This document shows positions 32,522 to 43,021 of a stretch of 64,000 nt of DNA, piece after piece (the stretch's first letter is position 1; the number at the start of each line of letters is the position of its first letter). The position numbers were made by a program, and so were the translations under genes. Source of the stretch: Plantago ovata. Its lineage: Eukaryota > Streptophyta > Magnoliopsida > Lamiales > Plantaginaceae. Location of the stretch: positions 72,576,496 to 72,640,495 of the forward strand of contig CM051457.1 of NCBI GenBank assembly GCA_028274465.1. Direction: 5' to 3'. The notes under the pieces were generated by a model. The model ran no database searches, had not been told where the DNA came from, and saw only the letters and a program-made list of their open reading frames with translations.

Positions 32522-33826
32522 CTAATCATCGGGATGGTAGTCCCCATAAAAGTCACTCCACATGTCATTCATGAGCTCATTGGACTGTCGTAGAGCTTCC
32601 TGCTGTTGCTGGATGAGTTGTTGCTGCTCCCACATGTGCTGCGTATCCTCTCGGCGATGCTCCTCGAATATCTCCCAATCGCGGTTGTGCTGGCCAATGT
32701 GCCTGTCGATGTCCTGTCGCATGGCCGCGTTGTTGGCATCAATTCTGTCGAAACGGCTGTCGAGGTAGGTACAAAATTCGGAGAAGTCAAATCCTCCAGA
32801 CCCCTGTGGTGCTCCAGCTGGTGCATGCGGTGCATGATGGACAAAAGGAATATCTGGAATAGGGGCTTCGCCAACATCGGCCTCCATAGCATCCTCATGA
32901 TCGGAATCATTTGGCTGGAATGGTGCTCCTACATCAGCAGCGGCTGCTGTGGGGTTCCTCAACTGATACCTGTTGAGTTGTACCTCAATGGTCGAGGGTG
33001 AAAGGGCAGCGACCTCGCAATCCCCCTCCTCAATATCATCGACCCCATGATATATGCAGTAGGCTGTGATGAAGCTCGGGAAGATGAAAGGCTTCCTCTT
33101 CTTTTCCCAGTGGCGCTCGTACTCCTCGTACATAATGTGCCCAATATCAATCTGATGCCCGTCTATGAGACAGTAGAGGAGCTCGGCGTAATAGGGCTGA
33201 ATCCATGTGTCATTCTTCCTCGGGATCAAGTCGGAGATGCAAAATTTCATCATCACCTTAGCTTCGATGCTAAGGTCGCTATAACTGATCCGTCCAGGTG
33301 CTGCCCCAACTTCCGGATATCGGTATTCCCTGTTGCAGATCACGTCGGTGATGTGTCTCCCTATCCCCCTAGTGATCCTCGAATACGAGTAGGCGTGGTC
33401 GCTCTCTGTGAATTCCAGGTTCTCGAAATGGATGAAGGAAGAAATGTGCTCTGGGTCCCATGGTATAATCAGGCCTCGGACTAGCACCCCATTCTTCTCG
33501 TCGAGATCCGTGTATCCAGTGTAGAAATCTCGGAGGAGGCTCTCGTCGTACCCTTTGAACCTGTTGGAACTGTACCATGCCCAATTCCTTTGTGACCCCA
33601 AACGTGACAGCGTCCTATATCCCGCTCTATCCGCCGCGGACTCGGGAATGTCAATCCTCCTATCTGGGATGATCGACCTCCCTCCGTCGGCTATCTCCGC
33701 CTCTAGCCTTTGCCGCACCTCTATCGCAGCGGCAGACAACTCGTACAAATCGTGATATGGTTGGGAGCTTGACGCCTCTCCCTTCCCCTTTTTGCTAGAG
33801 CCGGCTCTCCTTGTCCTTGGTGCCAT
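32522..33826 (-). CDS. ORF2, 'putative plant transposon protein' domain, intact
   Basis: Open from ATG at 33826 (MAPRTRRAG; the longer upstream start is not ATG-led and crosses a likely splice acceptor) to the stop at 32522, 434 residues. A basic Ser-rich start is followed by the plant transposon-protein domain (NWAWYSSNRFKGYDESLLRDFYTGYTDLDE, here quoted only in part: LLRDFYTGYTDLDE; VLVRGLIIPWDPEHISSF; MMKFCISDLIP; YYAELLYCLIDGHQ), about residues 80-290. An acidic linker and a Gln/Glu/His-rich, probably coiled C-terminus follow (MWEQQQLIQQQQEALRQ). No membrane span. The function is unknown. Its intact state, beside a damaged gag, is notable. Confidence 0.75.
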   Translation of the reverse strand: MAPRTRRAGSSKKGKGEASSSQPYHDLYELSAAAIEVRQRLEAEIADGGRSIIPDRRIDIPESAADRAGYRTLSRLGSQRNWAWYSSNRFKGYDESLLRDFYTGYTDLDEKNGVLVRGLIIPWDPEHISSFIHFENLEFTESDHAYSYSRITRGIGRHITDVICNREYRYPEVGAAPGRISYSDLSIEAKVMMKFCISDLIPRKNDTWIQPYYAELLYCLIDGHQIDIGHIMYEEYERHWEKKRKPFIFPSFITAYCIYHGVDDIEEGDCEVAALSPSTIEVQLNRYQLRNPTAAAADVGAPFQPNDSDHEDAMEADVGEAPIPDIPFVHHAPHAPAGAPQGSGGFDFSEFCTYLDSRFDRIDANNAAMRQDIDRHIGQHNRDWEIFEEHRREDTQHMWEQQQLIQQQQEALRQSNELMNDMWSDFYGDYHPDD

Positions 33827-33831
33827 GATTC

Positions 33832-34371
33832 CTACAAACAGCAATTAGTATCTTGTACGATGCAAAACAGACCTATGCATATGTAAATATACGAGTGAAC
33901 AAACGAGTAAAATCCGCAAAAATCCAACTCCTCCAAAAATCCAAAACCTAGTCTAGCTAAATCATCACGAAACATATCAATGTAACTACTACAATAACAT
34001 ATCACATTATGCTCTTGCTAACATCAAATGCCTTGAATCACAAGGTTCAATCCTTACCATAAAAATCAAAATCTAGCATAAATCCTCAAACTCATCAATC
34101 ATGCAATCTACCAATACATCCATCAATTTCATATCAATAAACACATGTTTAAACATGGAATGAAAGCAAGAGAGACATTTCCCAAACAAGACATATATCA
34201 TCCAATTAGCAAAAATCTCAAATCATCAAACCAAGCCTAATTTAACATGTAATTGACAATGAAATACGAATCTAATCAAATAAATCATCAACCCATACAT
34301 CATACAAGCCTAATTGAAGCATAAATAAAAAAATTCCCAAATTGCAAAAATTAGGGTTCATGTGATAATAC
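33832..34371 (-). other. Probable 5' UTR intron of ORF2 (540 bp)
   Basis: On the minus strand, donor GATTTGAG|GTATTATCAC at 34372/34371 and acceptor GTTTGTAG at 33832, five bases upstream of the ATG. The interval is AT-rich and stop-filled. The arrangement and donor-proximal sequence match 19294-19918 in the other element. Confidence 0.5.
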
Positions 34372-34996
34372 CTCAAATCCGTAAATTGAATGAGCTAGGA
34401 AGAAATTTGTTCGGATAGAATGATAGAGCACGTAACGGGCTTCGAATGAAGCTAAAGAACACACAAAATGATGGAGAGATGAAGAAGTTATGAAGATTTG
34501 AAGTTATTTTGGATATGGAGGAAATTTTGGAGTTTGGAAGATGAAAATGGAGGAAAATGGGGGTTTGGGGAAGAAACCCCCGTTTTTTAGAAATCTTGTG
34601 GTGTGGGGCGGTTCGCCCCACACCTGGGATGGACCGCCCCGTGCGGGGCGAATCGCCCGCACGCCCAGAGCGCGCGTGCGCGCTCTGGTCGTGGGGCGAT
34701 TCGCCCCCCCACTTTTAGGTGGGAGACGAACGTTTTTGAAACAAAAATGCGGTTTTTAGTCCCCGAAAAAGTTTTTAGTCCCCGAAAAATCATTTTCGTA
34801 AAAAAATCACTCGAAAAGTCGCACTCGAACACATCATAAGCACATACGACACAAAACCGAACAAATTCACATATGAAAAGCAAATTGTTCAAGTATGAAT
34901 GCATGCAATAAAGCGGTAAAGAAAGCGATAAAACCCCCGGGTTGCCTCCCGGCTAGCGCCATTGTTTAAAGTCTCTAACTCGACTCCTGTCTTCGC
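34372..34996 (-). promoter_or_regulatory. Palindromes and C/T-rich leader upstream of ORF2
   Basis: Non-coding on the minus strand between the protease and the putative intron. GC-rich inverted repeats of the GGGGCGGTTCGCCCC family and GCGCGCGTGCGCGC lie at 34606-34712. They are followed, towards ORF2, by a C/T-rich leader-like stretch ending at the donor. It is the counterpart of 18858-19293. No clear TATA box. Confidence 0.45.
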
Positions 34997-36415
34997 CTAT
35001 CTTTTCCTTCCGAGGGTACTAGACTTCCCCTTCATGAGTCTCCTTCCCGTGGTTTGATCCTGTGAATAAGAGTGAACATAGACGTTAAGACCACTGTAAT
35101 CAATAGTGTTAGAAGTATCGGGTGGATCAGGTGGATCAGATATGGCTTGCAACACATGTTGCTTGCCATCCACTTTGATAGTGCAAGTCCTTTGGTAGAT
35201 GTCCATTACGGAGCGTACCTTAGTCAAGAATGTTCATCCTAAGAGTATGACATCCCCTGTTCCTGGTGCTGATGCTGGCATAATTACAAAATCGGTGTAG
35301 ACAGAGGCTTCACCAATTTTGACTAATACATTCTTCACAACACCTTCGGGTCTCACAAGGGATCCATCCGCCAGTTGCACAATAGCCTTGTGCACAGTTA
35401 GTTCTCCAAGGTTACTCTTCTCGAAAACATTCAAAGGGAGCATATTAGAGTAGGATCCTGTGTCTAGTGTGGCTCGGACATCTTCAAGCTCCCTAATCCC
35501 GACCTTAACATCGAAACTTTGAGGGAGTGGCTCGGGATCCTCTTGCTCCTCTTCACTCTTGTTAGTACCAAGGTCCTTTTCTTCTTCTTCGGCTTGTGGG
35601 GGCAGTTCCCTCTTGCAACTCTCGCATTTAGCAACCTTCTTGATGGTGATTTCAACAGGTAGATCACCCACTAAGTTAATGGACAACGACTTCTCAGTGT
35701 TGCTGGGCAGTTTGCCTTGCTCCCTACTTGCTCCTCGGTCGATCAACTCTTGCATCTTTTGATGGGCAAGCCTAGTGATTTCTTCCAACTTATCGAGCCT
35801 TGCCCTAGTCTTCTCGGAATCTTCTTCATAACGTTTGAGAAAACTTTCTGTGTGATCGACCATTTTCTGCAAGTTCTCCATCAGTTGAGCCGACTTCGAC
35901 TTCGGTGGTTCTTTTGGAGCGGGGTTTTCGCAGTGGTCATTACCATAGTTTAGCCTACTACGGTCTTGGTTAGGTCCATAAGTTTGGTTAGCCGGTGCAT
36001 ATCCTTGATTGTTACGGTATCCTCTTCTCCAGAATCCCCCTCGAGGATTCCTACCGTCTTGTCCGTAGCTAACTTCTTGAGTACCAAACTCCGTAGCAAA
36101 GGCTTCTTCTTCGCCTCCTCGAGCCCAGTTGCCATCATCGTATGCCAGCTCCGATCTACACATATGAGCCCCATGCCCATAGTTCTTGCATATTCGGCAT
36201 ACTTCTTTCGAAACAGTCGTTCCGGTGGCGCTCTTGAGGACTTGCTTCAATTCGTTGGTAAAGCACTCGAATTGATCCCCATTCCCCCTGTACATAGGGG
36301 CTTCTTGAGTCGGGTGAGCTTCAGGTCCACGTCTCCTAACCATTGCTCTTGGGTCCTTGAACTGTGAACCCTTAGCAAGCCTTTCGAAAACAGCCCAGAC
36401 GGCTTCTGCGGTTTC
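34997..36415 (-). pseudogene. Gag C-terminus and protease, minus-strand element
   Basis: Minus-strand frame continuing the gag cut at 36415. The zinc knuckle CRICKNYGHGAHMC is near 36165-36206. A Gly/Asn-rich stretch and GASREQGKLPSNTEKS come next, then protease LDTGSYSNMLP near 35450. TGA at 35234-35236 follows VILLG where related elements read GRAF or GRTF, so CGA-to-TGA is likely. The frame then continues to 34997. Protease would process Gag; no RT follows. Confidence 0.82.
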
Positions 36416-37672
36416 TGATGAATGTGTATTTTACACTTTCATTCGAGTCTTTTTCACCTATTTTAGCTATCCTCTATGTTAATTTAGCTATATTTTAGTA
36501 CATTTTATTAGAATAGTGTCACGTTTCCCTTTAGATTTTATTTTACAGGTTTTGGTTGAAATTCGGAGATTTACGGGAATTTATATTGAAGTCTACAAGG
36601 AATTGGTGTTCCAGAGGCATATTTGGAGTATCTGAAGGTTTCCGGATAGGATTTGGAGTCTAGGGGCCGAATCTGGAGGTTAGAAGGCTACTAGAAGTCA
36701 TAAACCGAGTCCGAAAAGGTGATGAAATCCAGAACCGCGTCGAAAACGCGAAAATTCTGCGTTTACACTGTGGGGCGAACCGCCCAAGAGGAATTTCGGG
36801 CCTATATATAGTTGCGAGTTTTCTCTCCGAAAATCATATCTTTCCAAGCCTACTTTCTCACCTCTCTCTATAGTTTTAGGTAGGAACTTCCCGGGGCCTG
36901 TCCTGGGAGTTCCGTAGCTTAGAAGATACTTTTTCATAGCAGATTGGAGCGCGTAGGATCACAATCATCCGGAGATTGACAACCTTCGGTAACTTTGTAT
37001 CTTACAGTTTTTATCTACTTATTTTATTCTTCTTTCAATATGTTTTCTTCTATGATTGTTATTGATTGCATGCCTATTATGAGTAGCTAAATTTATCATT
37101 GGTGGTAGTATGTGAATTCTTAGCGAGGGAAGATAATCATGCTAATGGCTATATCGCGCATTATACTCCGTGTCATTGCTTTATTTCGTTGATCACTTGC
37201 AACCAAAATTCTCGTATGTTGTATTGATTATTATGCACGCATGGACACTTGTCGACCAATCAGACCAATTATCTTCGTAGTGTTGAATAATAATTACGGA
37301 ACACATTAGGACGTTAGTTGTTGACGAGTCAGACCCATATTATCTTCGTAGTGCTTAATACTTGCAACAGGACACAAGATTGATTCAAAGATCTCTATGC
37401 AAGACCGAGGAATTTATGCATGATTATCGACCCATTATGTTAAGAAGGACCATACTATCACCAATCTCCATTATCTGCTTGAAAACCCCTATTTCTTTCT
37501 ATTTGCTGTTTTATATTCTTAATTACATTTGATAAAGCTAGTATAGTCCTGAGAGAACGACACTCGAGTCATTCTACTACTACACTATTGTTTTCGTTGT
37601 AGTTGTGGATTGCCTTTGGCTAAATAACAAATTTATTTGACTGAACCGGGACTGACAAACTCGCGTTCATCA
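36416..37672 (+). repeat. Athila LTR 1
   Basis: 1257 bp, TGATGA...TCATCA. A single GGGGCGAACCGCCC palindrome near 36773-36786 sits about 15 bp upstream of the TATA box CCTATATATA (36801-36810). The PBS follows. It shares diagnostic bases with LTR 3 (for example a single palindrome and ...GCATGCCTATTATGAG). Confidence 0.93.
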
Positions 37673-37675
37673 AAT

Positions 37676-37693
37676 TGGCGCCGTTGCCGGGGA
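37676..37693 (+). other. Primer binding site, tRNA-Asp
   Basis: TGGCGCCGTTGCCGGGGA, complementary to the tRNA-Asp 3' end, three bases after LTR 1. No such site follows LTR 2, where unrelated sequence and the gap begin. Confidence 0.9.
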
Positions 37694-37923
37694 CTATACT
37701 CCTTTTTTCTGTTTAATTTGTTTATATTTACAGCTTTAGATTCCTAATTCTATTAGTTTTAGTTTTTTCTCTTAATCTCTTTCTAATCACCTTTCCTAGT
37801 CTGTTTCTAATTCACTTTTCCTAGCTTTAGTAGTATTCGATATCTAGAAATATTCTCGATTGTCGAAATTTCTAACGAGACTGACTTTTAGTTTTGAGTT
37901 ACTCCTGATACAGATTTCCAGGT

Positions 37924-38619
37924 ATGACGACCTTAAAAGCTCGCTTGACACCGACATTCTCGCAAGTCAGGAGGGGGTCAGCTATATACTTGGAAGAAGA
38001 GTTATCGGAGTACGAGGTAACAAGCACCATAGTGAGAAGGATACCAAGGTTCAAAGAAGGAGAGGATATGAATCCAATAAGCTTCATCAGATCCTATGAA
38101 GAGGAGATAGCAAAAGTTCCAGCAAAAGGGTTCACAGAGGACCAATTATGCCGGAAATTATTTCCTTTTGCTTTAGGATATGAACCGAGGATATGGATAG
38201 CAAGGTTAGCACCAGGATCACTGAAGACCTGGAACCAAGTAGTAGAGGAGTTCTTGGCACGTTTCATGCCTTACCATGAGACGATGGCACTACGGAATCG
38301 AATCGAATACTTCAAGCAAGGAGAATACGAGCGGTTCTGTGACACCTATGAACGTTTTGAGCTGTATAAACGTGAGTGCCCCCACCACCGTTTCGACGAC
38401 GGGGAGCTGATTTGGTTCTTTGTTGGAGGACTACGAGATGAAGTTAGGCTTCAAATAGATGGGATATGTGGAGGATTGGAAGAATGTACAGTCGAAGAGG
38501 CAGTGAAGGTCTTTCAAACATACGCCAATGGATCCGCACAATCCGAGAAAATAATGTCGAATGAAGTCGCCAACATATACTCGAATCAAGTCGAAACTGA
38601 CGGACGAGGACATCAGTGA
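37924..38619 (+). pseudogene. gag: Athila gag, copy 1
   Basis: ATG 37924, just after an acceptor-like TTTCCAG. It encodes an Athila-type Gag (MTTLKARLTPTF; FIRSYEEEIAKVP; PGSLKTWNQVVEEFLARFMP; YKRECPHH; GLRDEVRLQIDGICGG), capsid domain about residues 45-200. The frame is lost near 38590-38610 by a small deletion relative to copy 2, and the continuation is read from about 38592 in another frame. It is unrelated at the N-terminus to the gag of the two gag-PR-ORF2 elements. Confidence 0.82.
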
Positions 38620-40122
38620 GGAGGAGGAACTTGCGTTTTACGCAGGGATTAAGGCCATTGAGAGTGTCTTCGAGGTAGCACACGCAGGGCAAGCTGAGAA
38701 CAATCTTCGCATCGAGAAAGCTTTTGAAGCGATCGAAGTAACTGAGCAACTTATCAAAGAACTTAGCCTACTAAAGTGTGGAAGGTGCGGTGAAGAAGTC
38801 GAGGACACCGCACAAAAAGTAGTAAGCAAACCACCCGAGGTGAGGAGCGAATCACCCCCCAACTCTAGGGAACCAAACAGTCCGAGTCTTACATCTGAAG
38901 CTGATCCCGAGCAATCTCCAGCTGATGCTACTGAGGAGAATGAATGCGAAGAAGTGAATCTACTGCTCCGAGGAGGCAAGATGACCAAAATTCCCAACTT
39001 CATACGTCCTAAGCGGGTGGAACCTACTGAGATCGATAATAGAAGGACGAGCACAGAACAAGAGGATGACGAAAGATCCAAAGGACCTCAAGAAGTTCCA
39101 GAAAGGAATGATGAACCTAGACCATCTGTAATACACATAGATGACGACGAGGTCGAAGTTGGAGCTAGTATACCAGGAGAACTTCACAAATCTTCCAATC
39201 CATATGTGCCTCCGAAGCCACATGTACCATACCCGAGTCGGATCAAACCAGCCAAGAAGGATATTCAAGATTCACCCTTGTTCCAACGCCTGTCAAAAGT
39301 GGAAGTCAATGTACCTCTCTTGGAGTTAATCCAGAACATTCCAGCTTATACGAAATTCTTTCGTGAGATAAAGAACAAAAGGATTACTTCAGGAAGGGAA
39401 GTGAATGGGGTTGAAACAGTCAACTCGCTTGCCGGATTGCCCATGAAGAAAAAGGATCCTGGCAGTTTCATAATCGACATCGCCTTAGGGAATGAACGAA
39501 CTACACAGGCAATGCTTGACTTAGGAGCTAGCATTAACTTAATGCCGTATTCGGTATACAAGGCCCTGGAACTCGGAGAATTGACACCAACTGATATGGT
39601 GGTCCAAATGGCAGACCAAAGTGTGAAAAGGCCAGTAGGGATAATAGAGGACATCCTTGTGAAGTAGACAAGTTGATAATCCCAACTGATTTTGTGGTGA
39701 TGAAGTCCGCAGATGAGGGAAAGAGCCATATCCGTGAGCACATAGTACTACTTGGGAGACCGTTCATGGCAACTACCAACACATGCCTTGAACTTAAGGG
39801 CAAGAAGATAACCATGGAGGTAATGGGCGAAAAGATTGAGTTGGTAGGATGTAGTATCAGAGATAAGGAAGTTGCGGAGGAGTTAAAATTTGTCGATTGC
39901 TACGAATCTGTAATTCCCGAATTTCATCATAGCCATAGCAATCGCGAACCACTTGAGGAAGCACTTACAACGCAAGCTGAGACATGCTACATGACCGAAG
40001 AAGCAAGGGAACTAGTCGAAATAATGGATAGCACACCAGAAATTCCAGCAGGAGAAGAGGTACTTGAACCTTTAGAGAAGAAGAAGAAGAAGAAAGTGGG
40101 TTTCCTGAAGAACCCAGCTTAG
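38592..40122 (+). pseudogene. Athila gag linker and protease, copy 1
   Basis: An acidic linker with CGRCGEE (38778) is followed by a Pro-rich basic stretch and the protease domain from about 39290. The active-site motif is MLDLGASINLMP, where Athila carries D-L-G-A rather than D-T-G. A missing G at 39666 breaks the frame (stop 39665-39667). The reading continues at 39673-40122 through VLLGRPFMATTNTCLEL, until an extra base in a GAA/GAAG repeat near 40078 ends it. Copy 2 lacks both lesions. Confidence 0.82.
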
Positions 40123-40154
40123 AATTAAAACCTCTTCCTGAGCACCTCAAATAT

Positions 40155-41505
40155 GTGTACTTGGGAGAAAATCAGAAGAAGCCCGTGATTGTATCCTCAC
40201 ATGTCTCCAACAATGAAGAAAGTAAGCTGATCGAGGTACTGAAGGAAAATTCCGCAGCTATAGGATGGGGGATCAGCGATATCAAGGGAATTAGCCCTAC
40301 AAGATGCGTGCACAACATCACTCTAGAACAAGATGCCAAACCTGTTAGGCAACCTCAGAGAAGGATAAATCCAGCAATGCAAGAGGTGGTAAAAAAGGAA
40401 GTGATCAAGTTGCTAGATGCTGATATGATTTACCCCATTCCAGATAGTCGATGGGTGAGCCCAGTACATGTAGTTCCTAAGAAATCAGGAGTCACTGTGG
40501 AAGAGAATGAGAAGGGAGAATTGGTACCGGTTAGAAAGACCACTGGATGGCGGATGTGCATTGACTATAGAAGATTAAATGCCGCCACAAAAAAGACCAC
40601 TTCCCTTTACCATTTATTGATGACATGCTAAACCGCCTTGCGGGGCGGAAGTTCTATTGTTTTCTTGATGGTTTATCAGGTTTCTACCAGATTCCAATTG
40701 CACCGGAGATCAGGAGAAGACGACATTCACTTGCCCATTCGGAACATTTGCCTATAGGAGGATGCCATTTGGACTATGCAATGCTCCCGCCACTTTTCAA
40801 AGGTGCATGCTTTCTGTTTTCTCTGACATGGTAACCAAATTTGTTGAAGTTTTTATGGATGATTTTTCCCTTTTTGGTGACTCATTTGATGAATGCTTGC
40901 AAAGATTAGATCTAGTTTTAAAAAGGTGTATTGAATGCAACTTAACCTTAAGCTGGGAGAAGAGTCATTATATGGTTAGAGAAGGCATTGTTCTAGGACA
41001 TGTAGTTTCTGAAAGAGGTATCGAGGTAGACAAGGCTAAGATAGAAATCATTGAAAACTTCCCCCACCTACTTGCGTGAAAGAATTAGCAATCTTTTCTT
41101 GGCCATGTAGGATTTCATAGGAGGTTTATTAAAGATTTTTCGAAAATTGCTAAACCTTTAAGTAGCTTGCTTGCTAAAGATGTGGTTTTCCATTTCTCTA
41201 ATGATGCCTAGTTGCTTTTAATACTCTTAAGGAAAAGCTTGTTTCATGCCCCCATTGTTGTGCCGCCTGACTGGAATCTTCCTTTCGAAATTATGTGTGA
41301 TGCTTCGAATTTTGCTATGGGTGCTGTTTTATGCCAAAAGTTGATAAGCAGTATCGTGTGATTTATTATGTTAGTAAGACTCTAGACTCCGCGCAGGTTA
41401 ATTATACAACAACTGAAAAGGAATTTTTAGCTGTTGTCTTTGCTTTACAAAAGTTTAGGTCTTATTTAATTGGTCATCTGTGAATGTCCATACTGATCAT
41501 GCTGC
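40155..41505 (+). pseudogene. Athila reverse transcriptase and RNase H start, copy 1
   Basis: RT begins with the LGENQKKPVIVSS region. It contains WVSPVHVVPKKSG, MCIDYRRLNAAT, FLDGLSGFYQIPI, the palm motif FVEVFMDDFSLFG (near 40842-40877) and VLGHVVSERGIEVDKAK. RNase H starts near 41280 ([16 protein letters not shown]). At least six single-base indels against copy 2 lie in runs of A, C or G (near 40595, 40710, 41208, 41335, 41479, 41505), so no long frame survives. The pattern suggests sequencing error as much as decay. Confidence 0.85.
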
Positions 41506-43021
41506 TTGAGACATTTGATAGCTAAGCAAGATTCTAAGCCTAGATTAATCCGTTGGGTCCTTTTGCTGCAAGACTTTGATTTGACTATAGTAGATAGAGC
41601 TGGTAGGGAGAATTTAGTAGCAGATCATTTATCTAGAATACCTAATATACCTGTTGATCCAATACCCATTAATGAAGATCTCCCCGATGAGCATCTAATG
41701 AAGGCTAATGAGGAGCCATGGTATGCAAATATTGTAAACTATTTGGCTATGAAGGTTTGCCCCACTAACTTTTCAGCTTCAGACAAAAGAGCTCTTGCCA
41801 AGCAATGCAGGACTTACATATGGGATGATCCGCATCTATTCAAGGAAGGAGCTGATGGGATTCTAAGGAGGTGCGTGCCACAAGAAGAGCAGCAAAGTGC
41901 ACTAAGCCATTGCCATGAGCTTAACTGTGGAGGGCACTACAGTGGATTGAAGACAGCGCGCAAAGTACTGCAGGCAGGATTTTTCTGGCCAACAATATAC
42001 AAAGATGCTCGAAGTTTTGTGAAGAATTGTGACCCATGCCAACGAGTTGGCGGTATTGACAAGAAAGATGAAATGCCCCTTCAAGGGAATCTAGTGGTCG
42101 AACCTTTCGATGTATGGGGCATTGATTTTATGGGACCATTTCCAAACAGCGGAGGCTATGAATACATTCTTGTTGCAGTGGACTATGTGACTAAATGGGT
42201 AGAGGCAATTCCTACAAAAACAAATGACGGTGCAGTGGTTATGAAGTTCTTGGAGGAAGTAATATTCTCGAGATTTGGGTGCCCTCGGACAATCATCAGC
42301 GATGGAGGGTCCCACTTCGTCAATAGAACGTTTGCTTCTCTTCTTAAGAGATACAGTGTCCACCATAGTGTCGCTACACTCTTATCACCCGCAAACATCA
42401 GGGCAAGTCGAAGTCAGCAACCGTCAAATCAAGAAGATCCTGGAGCGAGTAGTGAAGCCTAGTAGAAAGGACTGGGCAGGAAAATTGAATGATGCACTTT
42501 GGGCATACAGGACTAGCTACAAGACAGTGATCGGGACCACTCCGTACAGACTTGTGTATGGAAAAGCATGTCATCTTCCCGTAGAACTAGAACACAAGGC
42601 ATATTGGGCCGTTAAAACACTCAATCTTGATATGGGAAAGGCTGGCGAGGAACGATTGTTGCAACTAGATGAGCTTGATGAATTACGACTAGGTGCTTAT
42701 GAGAATGCCAAGATCTACAAGGAACGTACTAAGAAGTATCATGATCGTGGTATAGTACGTAAGGAATTGATTCCTGGACAAAAAGCTTTGGTATTTAATT
42801 CTCGCCTTCGACTATTTCCTGGAAAGCTCCGTACTCGTTGGGATGGACCGTATGAAATTCTCGAAGTTGCTCCCCATGGAGCTGTTAAACTCTTCGATCC
42901 TAAGACAGGCAATACCTTCAAGGTGAATGGCCAGCGAGTGAAACCGTACTTCGAGATATCTAGTGATCAAAGGGAGGTTGATCACCTTGAGCTTACCCCT
43001 ATCGCCTCCACTGAAGGTTAG
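41506..43021 (+). pseudogene. Athila RNase H end and integrase, copy 1
   Basis: The frame from 41506 holds the RNase H tail ([30 protein letters not shown]), the integrase zinc domain ([12 protein letters not shown] ... CDPCQR), and catalytic residues in [10 protein letters not shown] (near 42118) and [11 protein letters not shown] (near 42293). An extra base near 42381 shifts to the frame starting 42275, which supplies [17 protein letters not shown] with the final Glu. The C-terminal [14 protein letters not shown] is the GPY/F module. The stop is at 43019-43021. Integrase would insert the cDNA. Confidence 0.87.

Noticed and set aside
40155..43021. Endogenous pararetrovirus
   Set aside because: Integrase, LTRs, PBS and PPT are present and the gene order is that of Ty3/gypsy Athila; no movement-protein-like gene was seen.
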